Source of the DNA: Zygaena filipendulae
Taxonomy: Eukaryota; Arthropoda; Insecta; Lepidoptera; Zygaenidae
NCBI GenBank assembly: GCA_907165275.2
Contig: OU015650.1
Location: 1,580,001 to 1,644,000 of the forward strand
DNA: 64,000 bases
Reading direction: 5' to 3'
Position numbers and translations under genes: made by a program. The notes under the pieces are model-generated. The model worked only from the letters and a program-made list of their open reading frames with translations, was not told the origin of the DNA and did not search any database. Of this stretch, positions 11,143-21,320 are shown in pieces. Position 1 is the first letter of the stretch. Each line of letters begins with the position of its first letter.

Positions 11143-11348
11143 CTAGCTGTGCCCCGCGGTTTCACCCGCGTGAGTTTCAGAATTCCCGCAGGAACTCCAA
11201 CGTAGTTAGTTACTACTATTACTTCTTAAACCTTCCCTGAACTTCCACAAATATTTCAAGATCAAAATTAGCCAAATCGGTCCAACCATTCTTGAGTTTT
11301 AGCGAGACAAACGAACAGCAATTAATTTTTATACTTATAAAAGATAAT
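11143..11348 (-). mobile_element. Lep1-like repeat, GACCGATTTGG subfamily
   Basis: Runs from ACTAGCTGTGCCCCGCGG to TTTTATACTTATAAAAG. It contains the inverse of CTCGAGAATGGCTGGACC-like text that is also present at 29990, 30172 and 45605. Confidence 0.6.
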
Positions 11349-11545
11349 ATAGCCTTTCCCTGTGGTTTCACTCCCGTTAATTTCATAGTTCTCGCTGGAA
11401 TTCTGGTTTAAAATATGGCCTTTTTTGTATCCTTGAATTCCTTGAAAACGTGTAGGACGGTATGTAAAATTTCATGACGATCGATTGAGTAGTTAAGGCG
11501 TGAAACCATAACAAACAAACTAGCATTCGCATTTTAATATAAGGA
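11349..11545 (-). repeat. Lep1-like repeat, diverged
   Basis: Decayed copy abutting the previous one in the same orientation. It keeps TGTGGTTTCAC, TTTCATGACGATCG and the CATTTTAATATAAGGATT head. Confidence 0.5.
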
Positions 11546-11834
11546 TTGGAAAGGAAGGAAAAAAATTAAGAGTCAGCCGAAGAGGGCGAAAAATAAATAA
11601 TATAACTGAAGGCGCAAATTTTGAAATTGGTACCTATACCTACTTAAATTATTGGAAATTGTCTTTTTTGTTTCATGTTGTCCCGATTAGAAAAAGTCAT
11701 ACAAATAAGTAGGTACCCATGCACCTACGTGGGTATCTACTATCTATTGTTATTGTTGGTATCTATTGTTTTCAATTAATTTAATCAGCCTACCTAGATG
11801 GGATAGGATGGGTCCTACTTGTTGGATGGATGTA

Positions 11835-11949
11835 CACTCGAGAGCAATGAATCCGGGTCACTCAAAGAATCCTAAAAATCTCGGAAACTAAAAATGCTAG
11901 GTTAATGCAATAAATCGTATTTAATAGACAGTGTAATACTCCTTAAATG
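11835..11949. repeat. Left terminal inverted repeat of the Tc1 element
   Basis: 115 bp, inverted at 13291..13405. The outer 20 bases are identical and differences are scattered inward. The inner end is AATACTCCTTAAATG. Confidence 0.85.
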
Positions 11950-12137
11950 AAGGTATTAAAACTTCTTAGTTATTGTAAAGTTATATCATAAAAAAATCAA
12001 ACTTGAAAAAGGGCCACTTTCGAAGATGGAACTACGAAATTACAGCATTTGGTTTTGCTTTTGTTTGTAATCTGTCATTTATGTGGGTACATAAACCATG
12101 TTGATAGTGCTCTATATTCATTATTCAAGCTGAAATT

Positions 12138-13157
12138 ATGTCGCTTACGCCTGAAGAATGCACCAGAATACTTACAATGCTGGAAACCGGCCGGAGTCAG
12201 CGCGATACAGCCAGGACTGTCGGTGTGTCGCTGTCAACAGTACAAAGAGTTCTCCGACGTTACGAAGAAACTGGTTCTAACCTACGCAGACCAGGAACGG
12301 GCAGAACCAGGTGTACCACAGCACGAGAAGACCGATACTTGGTGAACACCATGCTTCGAAATCGCTTTCTCACAGGAACTGAACTCACAAATCAGTTTCG
12401 ACGCCTCGGAGGAAGTAACCCAAGTGCATGGACAGTAAGACGTCGGCTTGCTGAATCTAACTTAAAACCCCTTAGACCTGCAAACGGCCCTAAACTGGAG
12501 CGTGCGCATCGTATTTCAAGACTAAGATATGCCCAGAGCCACGTAAATTGGAGTATTGAAGATTGGTCAAAAGTTATGTTCTCCGACGAATCAAAATTTA
12601 TGCTCTACAAGCACGATGGAAGACACAGAGTGTATCGAAGACCAGGGGAAAGATTCAAGCAAGCATGCATCGAAGAAAAAGTAGTCTACGGTGGTGGGTC
12701 TGTACTTGTGTGGGCCGGAATTTCTTCTGAAAGTCGCACAGAGCTGGTGATCATAGAAAACGGCTCTTTAACTAGCGTAAGATATGTGGAAGAAATCCTC
12801 AATGATCACGTTGGTCCATTTATGGTCAATTTAGGTGAGGATGCTATATTTATGCATGACAATGCCCGACCTCATACAGGTAGGATTGTGAATGACTACC
12901 TTCAAGAGATGAACATTACTCGTATGGAGTGGCCAGCGCGCAGCCCGGATATCAACCCGATCGAGCATGCTTGGGACGAGCTAGGCAGATGCGTAAAACA
13001 ACGAAACCCTCCCCCAATCACGCTTCGTGAGCTCAAAATTGCTCTCACAGAGGAATGGGAGAATATTCCCCAAAATCGTATAAGGAACTTGGTGTACAGC
13101 ATGCCAAACCGCGTAAACGCAGTAATGGAAGCACGAGGAGGCAATACGAAGTATTAA
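12138..13157 (+). CDS. Tc1-like transposase, DD34E, 339 aa
   Basis: Cuts and rejoins the ends of its own element in the nucleus. Residues about 1..50 form the first helix-turn-helix of the paired-type DNA-binding region (STVQRVLRRYEETGS), and about 60..115 the second, ending in WTVRRRLAESNL. The catalytic core shows all three acidic residues: D150 in FSDESKF, D241 in MHDNARPH and E276 in SPDINPIEHAWDELG. There are 34 residues between the second D and the E, which is the Tc1 spacing. The length matches intact Tc1-like transposases and there is no internal stop. The ATG was chosen because it directly precedes the conserved N-terminal helix. The frame lies between the two 115-bp ends with no intron. 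A longer N-terminus is not needed. Function is inferred from family. Confidence 0.93.
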   Translation: MSLTPEECTRILTMLETGRSQRDTARTVGVSLSTVQRVLRRYEETGSNLRRPGTGRTRCTTAREDRYLVNTMLRNRFLTGTELTNQFRRLGGSNPSAWTVRRRLAESNLKPLRPANGPKLERAHRISRLRYAQSHVNWSIEDWSKVMFSDESKFMLYKHDGRHRVYRRPGERFKQACIEEKVVYGGGSVLVWAGISSESRTELVIIENGSLTSVRYVEEILNDHVGPFMVNLGEDAIFMHDNARPHTGRIVNDYLQEMNITRMEWPARSPDINPIEHAWDELGRCVKQRNPPPITLRELKIALTEEWENIPQNRIRNLVYSMPNRVNAVMEARGGNTKY

Positions 13158-13290
13158 AATTCAAGAAAATCGTAATAAAGTTCAAAAATTTCATGTTTCC
13201 TATTTTTGTTTTAAGGAGAGATCAGCAGTTTTTTTCTTTATGTAATTTTGTGTTAATAAAATGTATGGTGACTCATATTTTTTTTACTTT

Positions 13291-13405
13291 CATTTAAGGA
13301 GTATTACATTGTCTATTAAATACAATTTATTGCATTAACCTATCATTTTTAGTTTCTGAGATTTTTAACATTCTTTAAGTGACCCGGATTCATTGCTCTC
13401 GAGTG
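13291..13405. repeat. Right terminal inverted repeat of the Tc1 element
   Basis: Mirror of 11835..11949, starting CATTTAAGGAGTATTACA and ending GCTCTCGAGTG before the TA duplicate. Confidence 0.85.
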
Positions 13406-13608
13406 TATTTATAGGTAAACTTTTGGCATTTATGATATGAATTTGTATATTAGGATTTTGTGTTATTCTGTTTATCATTTTTAAAAAACTACTTATGTTT
13501 GTCATTTAAGTAAACAAACATTTAGGCATACAAAATACATCGGATCGTGGATACATTCGTCGACGACGATGACGACGGCAATAAAACGTCCGTTAGTGTT
13601 TCATACAC

Positions 13609-13614
13609 TTTATT
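13609..13614 (-). promoter_or_regulatory. Candidate polyadenylation signal of the receptor gene
   Basis: AATAAA on the minus strand, about 160 bases past the receptor stop codon, the nearest clear signal in the right orientation. Confidence 0.45.
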
Positions 13615-13777
13615 GCTTCACGGATATTATTCTCAATAAAATCTCAAACAACCATGTTCATAACGATGAAACGAGCGGCGCTCCCTCGCCCGGGCGCGAG
13701 GAGCGCTCGTAGACTATACGAGGCACTGAGAGATAGGAATCACAGATCGACAGAGCTTAGAAGGTAGGGGGCGGACA

Positions 13778-14457
13778 TCAATATAGAAAGCTGGAGGCGG
13801 GCGGGCGGGGGGAGGGCGCGGGGCGGGCGAGGCGCGGGTGAAACGCCCCCAGGGCCGCTTCGTTGGTGGAGGAGGGGCGCTCCTCGCGCACCCGCAGCTG
13901 CGGCAGGCGCCAGGCGGCGCACGCGGCGGTCAGCGCGTGCCTGTTGAGCGCCCAGTACGCGGCCGCGTTGATCGCCGAGTGCGCGTGCCCCAGCAGCAGC
14001 GCGTACTGCGCCAGCACCGCGGGGGCGGGCGCGCCGAGCGCCCCGGACACCACTATCGCGGCGTGCGGGCACCAGCACCCGGCGAATATTGCGGCGATGC
14101 CCATCAGCACGTTGCCGAGCCGCCGCCTCGAGCGCAGCGTGGACGTCTGCGGCTGCGGCCCGAGGAGGCTCGGCTGCAGTTTCTTGGCTCTGATGTCGCC
14201 GACGTCGACGGCGTCGCGGCGCTCCCGGGGCCCGACGCCGGCGACGATGATGACGTGCGTGGGGCGGCGGATGAGCGGCACGGGCAGCGGCAGCTCGCCG
14301 TGCGCGGCGCGCGCCGTTAGCGACAGCGCCGTCAGTTTGACGCGCACCGCCCAGTGGCACTTGGCGACCGCCACCACCGGGAAGCAGAACGTGACGAGCG
14401 CGTGCGGCGCCGCCACCGCCGGGTACGACTCGCACGTTGCCACCACCGCCGCTGCGC
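13778..14457 (-). other. Receptor exon 4 (TM5 to C-terminus)
   Basis: 680 bases, acceptor GTGTGCGCAG. It begins by completing a Gly codon split by intron 3 and ends SSFLY then TGA. It codes for the second extracellular loop, TM5, the third intracellular loop, TM6, TM7 and a Pro/Arg-rich tail. Very GC-rich compared with the introns. Confidence 0.85.
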
Positions 14458-17377
14458 CTGCGCACACAAAACAATGGTTGTCTAACCAAATCTTATGAAA
14501 GAAGAGGAAACATTTATCTTTTAAGGCACACAACAAAAATAACATACATGACACATTCTGGGATAAAATGTAGAGCAAGGGTTCCTTTTTCAGCTTATTC
14601 AATTATACCACTGCTCTTCTATTACTAACAATGTAAATATAGCTAGCTACATTTCACACATGAGTGACGGAATAAAGCATAATTATCTATCTATAATAAA
14701 AGAGTAGAATCCGCGATTCTGTACATTGAATATTTTTACTTAAAATTGAGAGGGGTGATAAAAGAAGAGTAACCAAGCCCAAAAAAAGTTTTTAAAATTC
14801 TTTTCTGTCTGTCCGATTTTCATGCGGTTTTCACAGGTAGATTAAGCTTAGCCTGGAGCTACATATAGGCTTTGTTTCATTGAAATCGGATGTCGGGAAA
14901 AAAGTTGTTGTATAAAAACCTTTCATGCGAGTAAAACCGCAGGGCACAGCTAGTCTTTAATACTTAATAAAAAATGCGAATGTGAGTTTGTTTCTTAAGC
15001 ATTCACGCGTACCACTCAGTCTAGCACGACGACTACTGAGCAACATTGGGTACGTTATAGCGGTATCGACACCGAAATTAACGCGAGTGGAGCCGCTGGG
15101 GATGGTCTAGTAGTAGTAGTAGAAGTGAAGTTAATTTATAGTTCTAAGAACCTGCCGACGATTACAAGTGATTGTAACCAAATCCTAAGTAATAAATAGC
15201 TTTTGAATTTTGAATTTTGAACCCTGACCGAGCAGCAGCGCGGCCGCCCACACGGCGCCGACGGCGAGCAGCGGCCGCGCGCACAGCGCCGAGCTGCGCC
15301 CGCGCCGCACCGTGTCGCAGCGGTCCGCCGCCAGCGCCACCAGCGACAGCGTGCTCGCCGCCACGGGGAACGACTGCGCATGGACACATGTCTAAATGGG
15401 CGCATGTCTACATTATACAGCAATAAAATCGCACTCGTTCTTCTTAATAAACTCGTTAATTTGGTACGAATTTTGCTAGTGGCATAAATGCCGAAAGAGG
15501 CGTTGCGCAGGCGCAGGGGTTCCATTGTGAAAAATATTGACTGGCTATCTATTTAATTGGTGTAAATTATATTATTTGATAATAAGACCCTTTTAAAGTA
15601 AGTAAAGTAATGATGAAAGGTTGCAATTGACCGACCCGCTTGGCGCATAAGTCACAATGCCTAATACTCGTTGCAGGAGGGTAATCTCTGGATCCAGGTA
15701 CCGAACCTATTTTGAAAATTCTTAAAAAAAAAAATCACTACAGTACACTACAGTATTCCCGAGTGTCACTTATCCCGGATTCGCGCGGGAACTCCAAAAG
15801 TCCCGGAGGTGAAACCGCGGGGAACAGCTAGTATCTAATAAAATGGTGACTTGGCTTCGACGACACAAGCTTATAGCAAAGTCAAAGTAAAATCCTTTAT
15901 TCAAATTTGCCCCATAATGTGACTCTTTTTGACGTCAATATAATTATGACAGTACCCATAAAATATCCACCCTTCACAGCTTCTTAGTGCTATGGCTGAA
16001 GAGAAGAAGCTGCGCAACAAACTCTTCAGCAGCACGCTGTCCGTTTAAAGTTACATTATAGATATATCTATAATATAATTAGTGGTAACTCAACTTGCAA
16101 TTAATTATGTGAGAACAATGAGCCGTACCCAGCAATAAACTACCGTACAGATAAAGGGGCATTAGGAGTTAAACTAGGATTATTTATCTATAATAGTAGA
16201 CCAGACATGATCCCACAATAGTAGCTAGTGTGGGACCAAGTAGATGTGTGTTGTTATTATTAATAGACCGTAGCGTCCCTTACTTCGAGGTAGTGTGCGA
16301 GGTGGCAGGGCAGCGCGTGCAGGCGCGCGGCTCGCGCGGCGGCGAGCGGCGCGCTGGCGGCGCACACCAGCAGGTCGGCGGCGCACGCGCTCAGCAGCTG
16401 CGGCGTGCGCAGCCGGCCCGCGCCGCCCGACACCAGCGCCGCCATCAAACTCACATTGCCTGGCCAACAAACAAATAAAAGTCGACATCGGTATGTAACG
16501 AAACGGCGGAATGCCACTCGTTATTATACCTCATTCATTTTTATTAACTTTTATCTATCTATATCTATATATATAAAATCTATATCTCTATATATATATA
16601 TAAAATCCTTTGTCCTGAATGACTGATGGATCAACGCACATGGTCATAGAGTCCTGAAACTTGGAGGGTGTGTTCTTTGTATGACATAGGCATCCGATAA
16701 GAAAGGAATTTTGAAAATTCAACCCCTAAGGGGATGAAAAAGGGTTAAAAAGTTTGTGTGGAACAATTCCGCGGGGACTTCGAAATTATCGCCGGTGAAA
16801 CCGCGCGGGACAGCTAGTTATTTATAATTTATTTCGGTTGTGTTCAAATCAAGTCTCGTGTTTTTTTAATTACTTTTGATTTCATATGTGGTTCCCAAGT
16901 GTGGTCGATTCCATTTAGAGACTTAGCATCAGTAATACGTATTTAAATTGTTATACTCCAGTTACTATTTAGATACCATATTATTACTTAAACTAAAAAT
17001 ACATTCAGGTACTTCTATTTATCTATATATTATTGCAATAACATTCTAAAGCAGCCGGGAGTCACAAGCACCCTTCCCCCTTTCACCCTACACAACCAGG
17101 TGTTAGGTGTAGAGTTCAAACGTAACGGAAATAAAAATCAATTTTACTATCAAATTGGAAATACACCAAACATGCTCAGAAGCCTCTTCCTTCTTTAATA
17201 ACATTTACAACAAATCAACGATCGCTAGCATGGTGAATCGGCCCACTCACCTAAAATGCCTACTACTGATATGAGCACGTACAGGACCAGGAGTGGCGCG
17301 AGGTGCTCCTGGCCCCGGCTGTCCTCGAGCCCTAGGCCTGCGCCTGCGCCGCCCGTCTCACTCGCGTTATCGAACAT
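13778..17377 (-). CDS. Rhodopsin-like (class A) GPCR, four coding exons, 375 aa
   Basis: Spliced gene: complement of 17251..17377, 16284..16459, 15229..15373 and 13778..14457, 1128 bases including the stop. All three introns are GT-AG and the frame continues exactly through each junction. TM1 is about 27..53 with G43-N44; TM2 about 64..85 with D71; C94 and C158 can form the usual extracellular disulfide; TM3 ends in D118-R119-C120; TM4 includes W143; TM5 includes P176; TM6 has C277-W278-C279-P280; TM7 has N313-A-A-A-Y317. An N-terminal NAS at residue 4 is a glycosylation site. The third loop is long (about 190..262) and basic at its end. It should be a plasma-membrane receptor coupled to G proteins. 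The DRC and NAAAY variants, and the Ala/Arg-rich, very GC-rich composition, are unusual. The ligand is not recognisable; a peptide receptor is possible. No signal peptide is evident. Confidence 0.85.
14690..14954 (+). mobile_element. Lep1-like repeat in receptor intron 3
   Basis: Subfamily beginning with GATTCTGTACATTGAATAT, shared with 47310. The 3' end is AAAACCGCAGGGCACAGCTAGT. It lies in the intron opposite to the gene's direction. Confidence 0.55.
14957..15115 (+). repeat. Decayed hairpin-repeat copy in receptor intron 3
   Basis: Keeps GCGAATGTGAGTTTGTTT at the head and GAAATTAACGCGAGTGGAGCC at the 3' end; a (TAG)n run follows. Too diverged to place in a subfamily. Confidence 0.4.
15229..15373 (-). 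other. Receptor exon 3 (TM3 end and TM4)
   Basis: 145 bases between acceptor CCATGCGCAG and donor GGTCAGG. It translates from SFPVAASTLSLVALAADRC to VWAAALLL plus the first base of a Gly codon. Phase 0 at its start matches exon 2, and phase 1 at its end matches exon 4. Confidence 0.85.
15684..15832 (+). repeat. Lep1-like 3' part in receptor intron 2
   Basis: Same subfamily as 4292. Starts at CTCTGGATCC, has an A-run expansion, and ends GAAACCGCGGGGAACAGCTAGT-like text. Confidence 0.55.
15888..16230 (+). repeat. LINE-like repeat in receptor intron 2
   Basis: Contains AAAATCCTTTATTCAAATTTG, GCTTCTTAGTGCTATGGCTG and, further on, AATTAATTATGTGAGAACAA. The same blocks in the same order recur at 55655..56310, where another repeat splits them. 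Likely the 3' part of a non-LTR element. Confidence 0.45.
16284..16459 (-). other. Receptor exon 2 (TM1 end, TM2, start of TM3)
   Basis: 176 bases, acceptor TTGGCCAG and donor GAA then GTAAGG. It completes the Gly of the GN motif, then codes NVSLMAALVS through the TM2 aspartate (ACAADLL) and the conserved Cys in LPCHLAHYLE. Confidence 0.85.
16588..16818 (+). mobile_element. Lep1-like repeat in receptor intron 1
   Basis: CCTGAATGACTGATGG subfamily, preceded by a (TA)n run, and ending with a hairpin plus GGGACAGCTAGT. Orientation is opposite to the gene. Confidence 0.6.
17251..17377 (-). other. Receptor exon 1 (start codon and TM1)
   Basis: 127 coding bases from ATG to the donor GTGAGT. It translates MFDNASETGG through LLVLYVLISVVGIL and the first base of the next Gly. 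Upstream of the ATG the text TTATCCTTCCAG looks like an acceptor, so a 5' untranslated exon may lie farther out (above 17400). Confidence 0.8.
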
Positions 17378-18205
17378 CACGCTGCATCACCCACTGGAAG
17401 GATAAATCCAATATCACATGCTTTACTTTTTTGTGCTTTAGCTAAAAATCAAATAGTTTTAAAAATAAGAAAAAAACACCCTTCAAGAGTAAACAGAAAT
17501 ATCTAGGACCGAAGTTGTCAACACAAACGAGTCACAATTCGATGTGGTTGCGTCGTTTTATTACAGAGTTCCTATGCATGTCCATCTTCCGAATCCATTA
17601 TCAGATTATAATAATATTGCATTGACATCCAAACTAGAAAGAAAGAAAGAAAGAAGAAAGAAAATACATTTATTTCAGCACAACAAACAAGAAATAGAAA
17701 CAAACGTAAACAGTGCCTAATCTAAAGAAGACATAATATCTCTTGCATGCTCTACCTACATACATTTTCATTTCAATATTTATTCCATTGTTTGAATTGT
17801 TACATAGTTACAAGTGAAGCTCATAATATAAAAATAAAATACGACTTTCATGTCCTTGTATGAAAACATTGTATGCGTCACGACTTGAATTATCATTGGT
17901 TTCAGTCTCGTGTCAACCAGATAAAGAATAGTGTAAGATCCAAAGTGGGTTTTGTGGAAGGAGTGAACGACTGCGTTATCGTCTCTGCGAGCAATGACTC
18001 TACAGGATTTGATGCACATAAGAGAGACACTTAAAAAAGCATTTCGCTACAGATTTATGTTTATTGTTACGAGTATGGTAATAGTTTATTTTTTAATAGT
18101 TGTATTTTATTGGGAGAGGGTTTTAGTTGCTACAGCCTTTATTTTTTGCTTGAACCTCCATTTGTTTAGTTTTTGAACCCCGATGTAAGGTATTATCACA
18201 GAGAA
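17378..18205. other. Region upstream of the receptor gene
   Basis: Expected to hold promoter or 5' untranslated exons of the receptor; none can be fixed by eye. A (GAAA)n-type purine run lies at 17637..17668. Small open frames at 17780..18176 have no recognisable domain. Confidence 0.4.
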
Positions 18206-18208
18206 AAT

Positions 18209-18241
<33 letters not shown>
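18206..18241. repeat. (TG)n microsatellite
   Basis: About 17 uninterrupted TG dinucleotides. Diverged repeat-like sequence follows (AACGGCTGAATCGG to about 18385). Confidence 0.85.
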
Positions 18242-18244
<3 letters not shown>

Positions 18245-18389
18245 CTATAAGTTCAACGTGTTGCCAAACGGCTGAATCGGTTTTCATTGAGTTATTTTTT
18301 GTTTGAAAGATGATTTGATCGACAGTGTTCTTAGCAAGAAGAAACCTAAGAAAACCTGTTCAGCCGTTTGAAGATTATTAATTATCAGT

Positions 18390-19490
18390 TCTTTTCTAGT
18401 TAGTGAATGGATTTGAACATCTCGATCGTATTGTGGTATTCTGTAACTTTAATGACGTACCTAATATATTAGAAGAATATTCAACATTGAATTTTCTAAA
18501 ATTCAGCTCTAACTTAATTTTTTTTTAATAACCTGTAATTCTGCATTTGATTTTTCCCAAAAAAACTTTTACACAGCGAAAGCGAGAATCGTATTTTTTT
18601 TTGTGTACAGACTTTTATTCAATTATTTATTATTCGATTAATAATAGTAATTATTCGATAAAATAATAGTTATGAAAAATTTAGAATAATAACTATATTT
18701 ACAAAAAAAAGTTCTTAATTTTTTTTTTATTTGTAAATAAATAAATTGTTTTCTTCTATAAAAAAACGTATTTTATTAGATATGTATTTTAAAAGAAATC
18801 AAAAGGACCTACATTTGGTCAAATATTGATCGTAGATTGTAAACCTACCTAGCCTGGAATAGGTGTCTAGTTTCAGATCTATAATGCAGGTTAACCTAGA
18901 TTAGGCTCCAGATCTCCTACTTTTTGTAATTAAAACACTTTTTCATGTACTTACCTACTTTTATGAAGATGAATAAATGTTTATTGCTATATAATATAGT
19001 TTCACCCCTATGTGCCTTAAAGAGCGTTGCCTTCAGTTCTGCGTATCTGTCCTTGCTTTACGCCTCCCCTTAAATAGTGGAGGCATAGTAGGTAAAGTTT
19101 TGTAATATTCCTCGGGATTACACCGAGATCATGTCGCGCTGGCTGTCAGCGACGTCGCAAGTTAATGACGAAGGCCTGACTGGCTTCAGTCCCGTCGTCG
19201 GCAACATTATTTCGCTCATGATTTATGAACGTTTCACCCTACAACAACCTTCGGATTATTGTCTTATTTGGAATATATTTTTTTCTTTATTCCGTCGAAG
19301 ACTTTATTAAGGACCTTACAGTTATTGTCCTAACGTCACTGGCTAGGTATACTTACAAATAATATCTTTAATATTTTTATCCTCAGTATTGCAACACAAC
19401 ACAAAAATAAATAACACAATCGCCAAAAGTGACCTTCCCTAGCACTTTTTGCTAAAAGTTCTGGTACCAAGTTTAAATACTCTTTACCTA
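18390..19490. other. AT-rich intergenic DNA
   Basis: Long A/T runs (18510..18780) and a GC-richer patch around 19120..19210 with no open frame bounded by splice sites. Nothing assignable. Confidence 0.45.
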
Positions 19491-19491
19491 C

Positions 19492-19671
19492 ATAAAATGA
19501 AGCCGCTTCCGCTGTCTGTTCGCGATAAACTCAAAACTACTGAATGGATTTCATGCGGTTTTCACCAATAGATAGAGTGCTTCATGAGGAATGTTTATAT
19601 CTATAGTCTATCCTGGAATTTCCGTGGGAACTCTGAAATTACCGTGGGCGAAACCGCGAGGGACAGCTAGT
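19492..19671 (+). mobile_element. Lep1-like repeat, TCGCGATAAACTC subfamily
   Basis: Contains TTCATGCGGTTTTCACCAAT and ends with GAAACCGCGAGGGACAGCTAGT-like text. Close relative at 52570..52767. Confidence 0.6.
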
Positions 19672-19679
19672 ATCTAATA

Positions 19680-20351
19680 ATACAACGATAGGCAGTCAGA
19701 CCTCTAACAAGATTGACTGGTAAAATTGATTGAAAGTCAAATGATAAACTTAATACATATTTGCAAAAAATAACTTTTAATCTAATTTATGATGCTTCAT
19801 TTTTATTACGATGCGACGTATGGATGGTTTATGGACATTATTAATATAGTTTAAGATAAGTTAAACATTTATAGGCAAGGCATATACTTAATTGTAACAT
19901 AACTACTTTCCATTATTTATTTATATTTTTTAAGAATGTATTAAGAATGTAAAGTGATTTAGGGTCACAAAATCTAAATCTAAACCTTTTAAAATGCTGA
20001 CAAAACAAACGGTTCAATTAGACAATTACAGGCAACTAGCCATCGAGTTTACTGGAGAACAAAAAATAAAATAAAAAGAGTACAACAAAGAATTAAGCCA
20101 TTACCTACAGCGATCGGATTGCTCTCGGGCGTCTAGACGAGAGATATTGAGTTTCGAACAACTCGGAGCACAATCGTTTTGTCCATTTCAACATTGGCCA
20201 TTTTCCAACCGTTTAGTTTCGCTTTAATTCTGCCCCGCGGGGACTTTTCATGCGCGGCGCGATCTTTATCAAAGAAGTATCAATGATAAACCGAAACATT
20301 CATAGCAATGTCTAGTCAACTAAAATATTTTCCACAGCTAACCCCCACTGT
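19680..20351. other. Intergenic DNA, no element recognised
   Basis: AT-rich, with a GC-richer patch at about 20110..20270 that has no domain-like translation. Confidence 0.4.
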
Positions 20352-20780
20352 TAGGGTTGCCAGGCGTCCGGATAAAGCCGGACATAGTAGGGCTTTTTGA
20401 TTGCGCGTCCGGCTAAAATAAATGGTATCCGGCTAGGCCGGCTTTTGTTAGACTTTTTACATTTCGCAAACGAGCGAGTGTCGAGCGTGGCCTTTGAAGA
20501 AAACAAAAAATATTGATAAATTGTTTATTTAGAATTTAATTTTGACTGATGACTTTAAGTACTAGACTGATTTGGCATTCGATTTTATTTCATTAGAATT
20601 TAACAAGATTTATGGTAATAATAAAAAAAGTTTGATTTTACATACAATTTTTTTTGTCGTACCTATTAATACTGATACACAAAATCCTCAATAGTGTAGG
20701 GTGTCCGGCTTTTTCACCCAAATGTCCGGCCAAACTGGCTGGTCTGTCCGGCTATTAGGTTTGGTGAACTGGCAGCCCTA
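20352..20780. mobile_element. hAT-type MITE, AGGGTTGCCAGG family, copy 2
   Basis: Ends TAGGGTTGCCAGGCG and TGGCAGCCCTA; GTCCGG motifs as in 9135..9555. The 8-bp flanks (CCCACTGT and TCTACAGT) agree only partly, suggesting an older insertion. It lacks the insert found in copy 1 and has extra AT sequence near 20490..20560. Confidence 0.65.
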
Positions 20781-20887
20781 TCTACAGTTAAGGCAGCGTA
20801 CGCAATGGAAGCTCTCAAAAGGAATATTTATTACCGTTTTAGCAACATTTTTTATTGCTGCTCCGCTCTTGTTGGTCTCAGCGTGAT

Positions 20888-20888
20888 G

Positions 20889-20931
<43 letters not shown>

Positions 20932-21183
20932 CCACATCACAACACACAGATCTACTTGATCCCACAGTAAGCTATTATTAGCTTGTGTCGTGGAAACCAA
21001 GCAAACGTGGTATATACTACATAGAATTACTTATATATTATACTATAGATATATATAAACACACCCAGACTGGAAAATGGAACCCTGTGTTCATCACACA
21101 AAGTCCACCCCCACCGGGAATCGAACCCGGAACCCCTTGATTAGCGGGCAGGCATGGTGACCTCTGCGCCAAACGGGTCGTCA
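20888..21183 (-). mobile_element. tRNA-derived SINE with (ATT)n tail
   Basis: On the minus strand the head is tRNA-like: A box GTTTGGCGCAGAGGT and B box GGGTTCGATTCCC. A tRNA-unrelated body with ACACAGGGTTCCATTTTCC follows, then a tail of about 14 ATT units at 20888..20930. The head lacks a good acceptor stem, so it is a SINE and not a tRNA gene. Confidence 0.75.
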
Positions 21184-21320
21184 AATATATATCCATCCTC
21201 GACAAATGGACTATCTAACACTGAAAGAATTTTTCAAATTGGCCAGTAGTTCCTGAGATTAACGCGTTCAAGCAAACAAACAAACAAACTCTTCAGCTTT
21301 ATAATATTAGTATCTAGATA
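21184..21320 (-). repeat. Hairpin-repeat 5' half
   Basis: Contains CCAGTAGTTCCTGAGATTA, a (CAAA)n run and the AGCTTTATAATATTAGTAT terminus, but no GC-rich 3' hairpin. Truncated where the SINE begins. Confidence 0.5.

Larger units (their letters stand above)
11835..13405 (+). mobile_element. Complete Tc1-like transposon
   Basis: A 1571-bp element bounded by TA at 11833..11834 and 13406..13407. The two ends, CACTCGAGAGCAATGAATCC and its inverse, extend as 115-bp inverted repeats with only a few mismatches. One uninterrupted transposase frame fills the middle. Structure, TA duplication and DD34E transposase agree on the Tc1/mariner superfamily. It appears potentially autonomous, since nothing visibly breaks it. 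Confidence 0.9.

Noticed and set aside
13740..14489. 249-codon minus frame and 160- and 211-codon plus frames over the receptor exon
   Set aside because: Alternative frames of the GC-rich exon 4. Only the frame that joins the other exons shows transmembrane segments and GPCR motifs.
14458..14602. N-terminal extension of exon 4 upstream of the acceptor
   Set aside because: It is intron sequence left open by chance; the GTGTGCGCAG acceptor and the split Gly codon fit exon 3 exactly.
15136..15525. 129-codon minus open frame over receptor exon 3
   Set aside because: Reads through splice sites in a different frame from the TM3/TM4 translation; a chance frame.
21110..21183. tRNA-like sequence as a functional tRNA gene
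   Set aside because: A and B boxes are present but the acceptor stem does not pair and a SINE body with (ATT)n tail follows.
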